Position numbers and translations under genes: made by a program
The notes under the pieces: generated by a model
The model's input: the letters and a program-made list of their open reading frames with translations, nothing else
What the model was told of the DNA's origin: nothing
The model's database searches: none
Part shown: positions 63,668-64,000 of the stretch, piece by piece
Numbering within the stretch: position 1 is the first letter of the stretch
Layout: each line of letters opens with the position of its first letter
Source of the DNA: Rossellomorea marisflavi
GTDB lineage: Bacteria; Bacillota; Bacilli; Bacillales; Bacillaceae_B
Reading direction: 5' to 3'
Assembly: GCF_001274775.1 (NCBI RefSeq)
Contig: NZ_LGUE01000008.1
Coordinates: forward strand, 363,535-427,534
Length of the DNA stretch: 64,000 nt

Positions 63668-64000
63668 CTAATCTCTTTTGAAGCCGAGCTCATCCAGGAC
63701 TTTGGCGAGATCCTCCGCTTGTTCATCCAGGAAGAACTTGAATTCTTCACTGCCCATGTACTGTTCATCCCACCCGTATGTCTTCCTGACCTTGTCGAAG
63801 GATTCCGATTCGGATACACCCTTCGCAATATCTTCATAATAGGCAATCTGTTCATCGGTCATATCGGGCGGTCCGAATAATCCGCGCCACACGATGAATT
63901 CGGCATCAATCCCCTGCTCTTTTGCTGTCGGAAGGGTTTCGAGGAATTCGTCCCCTGAGAGTCGTTCAGGAGAGGTGACGGCGAGGATTTTCAATTTCTC
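63668..64000 (-). CDS. tctC: Tripartite tricarboxylate transporter substrate-binding protein TctC (C-terminus)
   Basis: The last 110 residues of a TctC/Bug-type binding protein; the frame stays open to the window edge. Visible family pieces: EKLKILAVTSPERLSGD near the cut, then FIVWRGLFGPPDMTDEQ, and a final helix VLDELGFKRD. TctC delivers the carboxylate to the TctA/B pair from outside the membrane. The signal peptide and most of the ligand pocket are off the window. Confidence 0.9.
   Translation of the reverse strand, partial: EKLKILAVTSPERLSGDEFLETLPTAKEQGIDAEFIVWRGLFGPPDMTDEQIAYYEDIAKGVSESESFDKVRKTYGWDEQYMGSEEFKFFLDEQAEDLAKVLDELGFKRD

Overview
The window looks like the chromosome of a low-to-mid GC, endospore-former-type Firmicute of the family Bacillaceae; many genes match Bacillus subtilis families (Yuk/Yue type VII secretion, YdbS/YdbT, YxjG, LicT/BglP, MalP/GlvA, LrgA/LrgB) and the Shine-Dalgarno sites are strong AGGAGG types. 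A Rossellomorea or Priestia-like bacterium would fit, but the species cannot be fixed from this sequence. I see no phage, insertion sequence, CRISPR array, tRNA or rRNA.

Layout. 1-5600: a partial GNAT acetyltransferase, a beta-hydroxybutyrate dehydrogenase with its GntP-type permease, a divergent LysR regulator, a small carboxymuconolactone-decarboxylase-like protein, and an AraC regulator with a VOC protein. 5600-15520: a complete type VIIb (Ess/Yuk) secretion operon on the minus strand in the order esxA, esaB, essB, essC, esaA, essA, with no toxin gene beside it. 15728-15792: an unexplained compact palindromic element. 16038-20533: a Bce-type peptide-antibiotic sensing and detoxification module (regulator, kinase, ABC ATPase, permease) with a matching regulator site before the transporter. 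20840-25400: two unknown membrane-associated genes, a lipoprotein, and the ydbS-ydbT pair.

25400-36000: a seven-gene minus-strand operon for a citrate-hydroxamate siderophore of the schizokinen type, driven by a promoter whose spacer is a Fur box, and ending in an aspartokinase gene that probably feeds the diaminobutyrate branch. 36000-38640: a small ABC exporter operon. 39069-42904: an HscC-like Hsp70, a J-domain/TPR membrane protein and a DUF1266 protein in one operon, the most intriguing module here.

42900-48520: alpha-glucoside PTS operon with its RpiR regulator (perfect 20-bp palindrome, promoter and cre site between them), then a MarR gene divergent from lrgAB with two operators on the promoter. 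48940-53600: a sortase with a surface protein ending in an MPNTG sorting signal, and three tandem paralogous anchored proteins that are mosaics of each other. 53700-56060: an EamA transporter and a YxjG/YxjH-type methionine synthase under a SAM-I riboswitch. 56067-60530: a beta-glucoside operon (licT, bglP, 6-phospho-beta-glucosidase) with two LicT antiterminator/terminator pairs and a perfect cre site. 60700-64000: a lipoprotein and the tctC-tctB-tctA tripartite carboxylate transporter, cut by the window end.

Most starts given here are chosen from Shine-Dalgarno spacing and family N-termini, and several differ from the longest possible reading frame. Assignments rest on recognition of motifs and family resemblance by eye; no database search was run.
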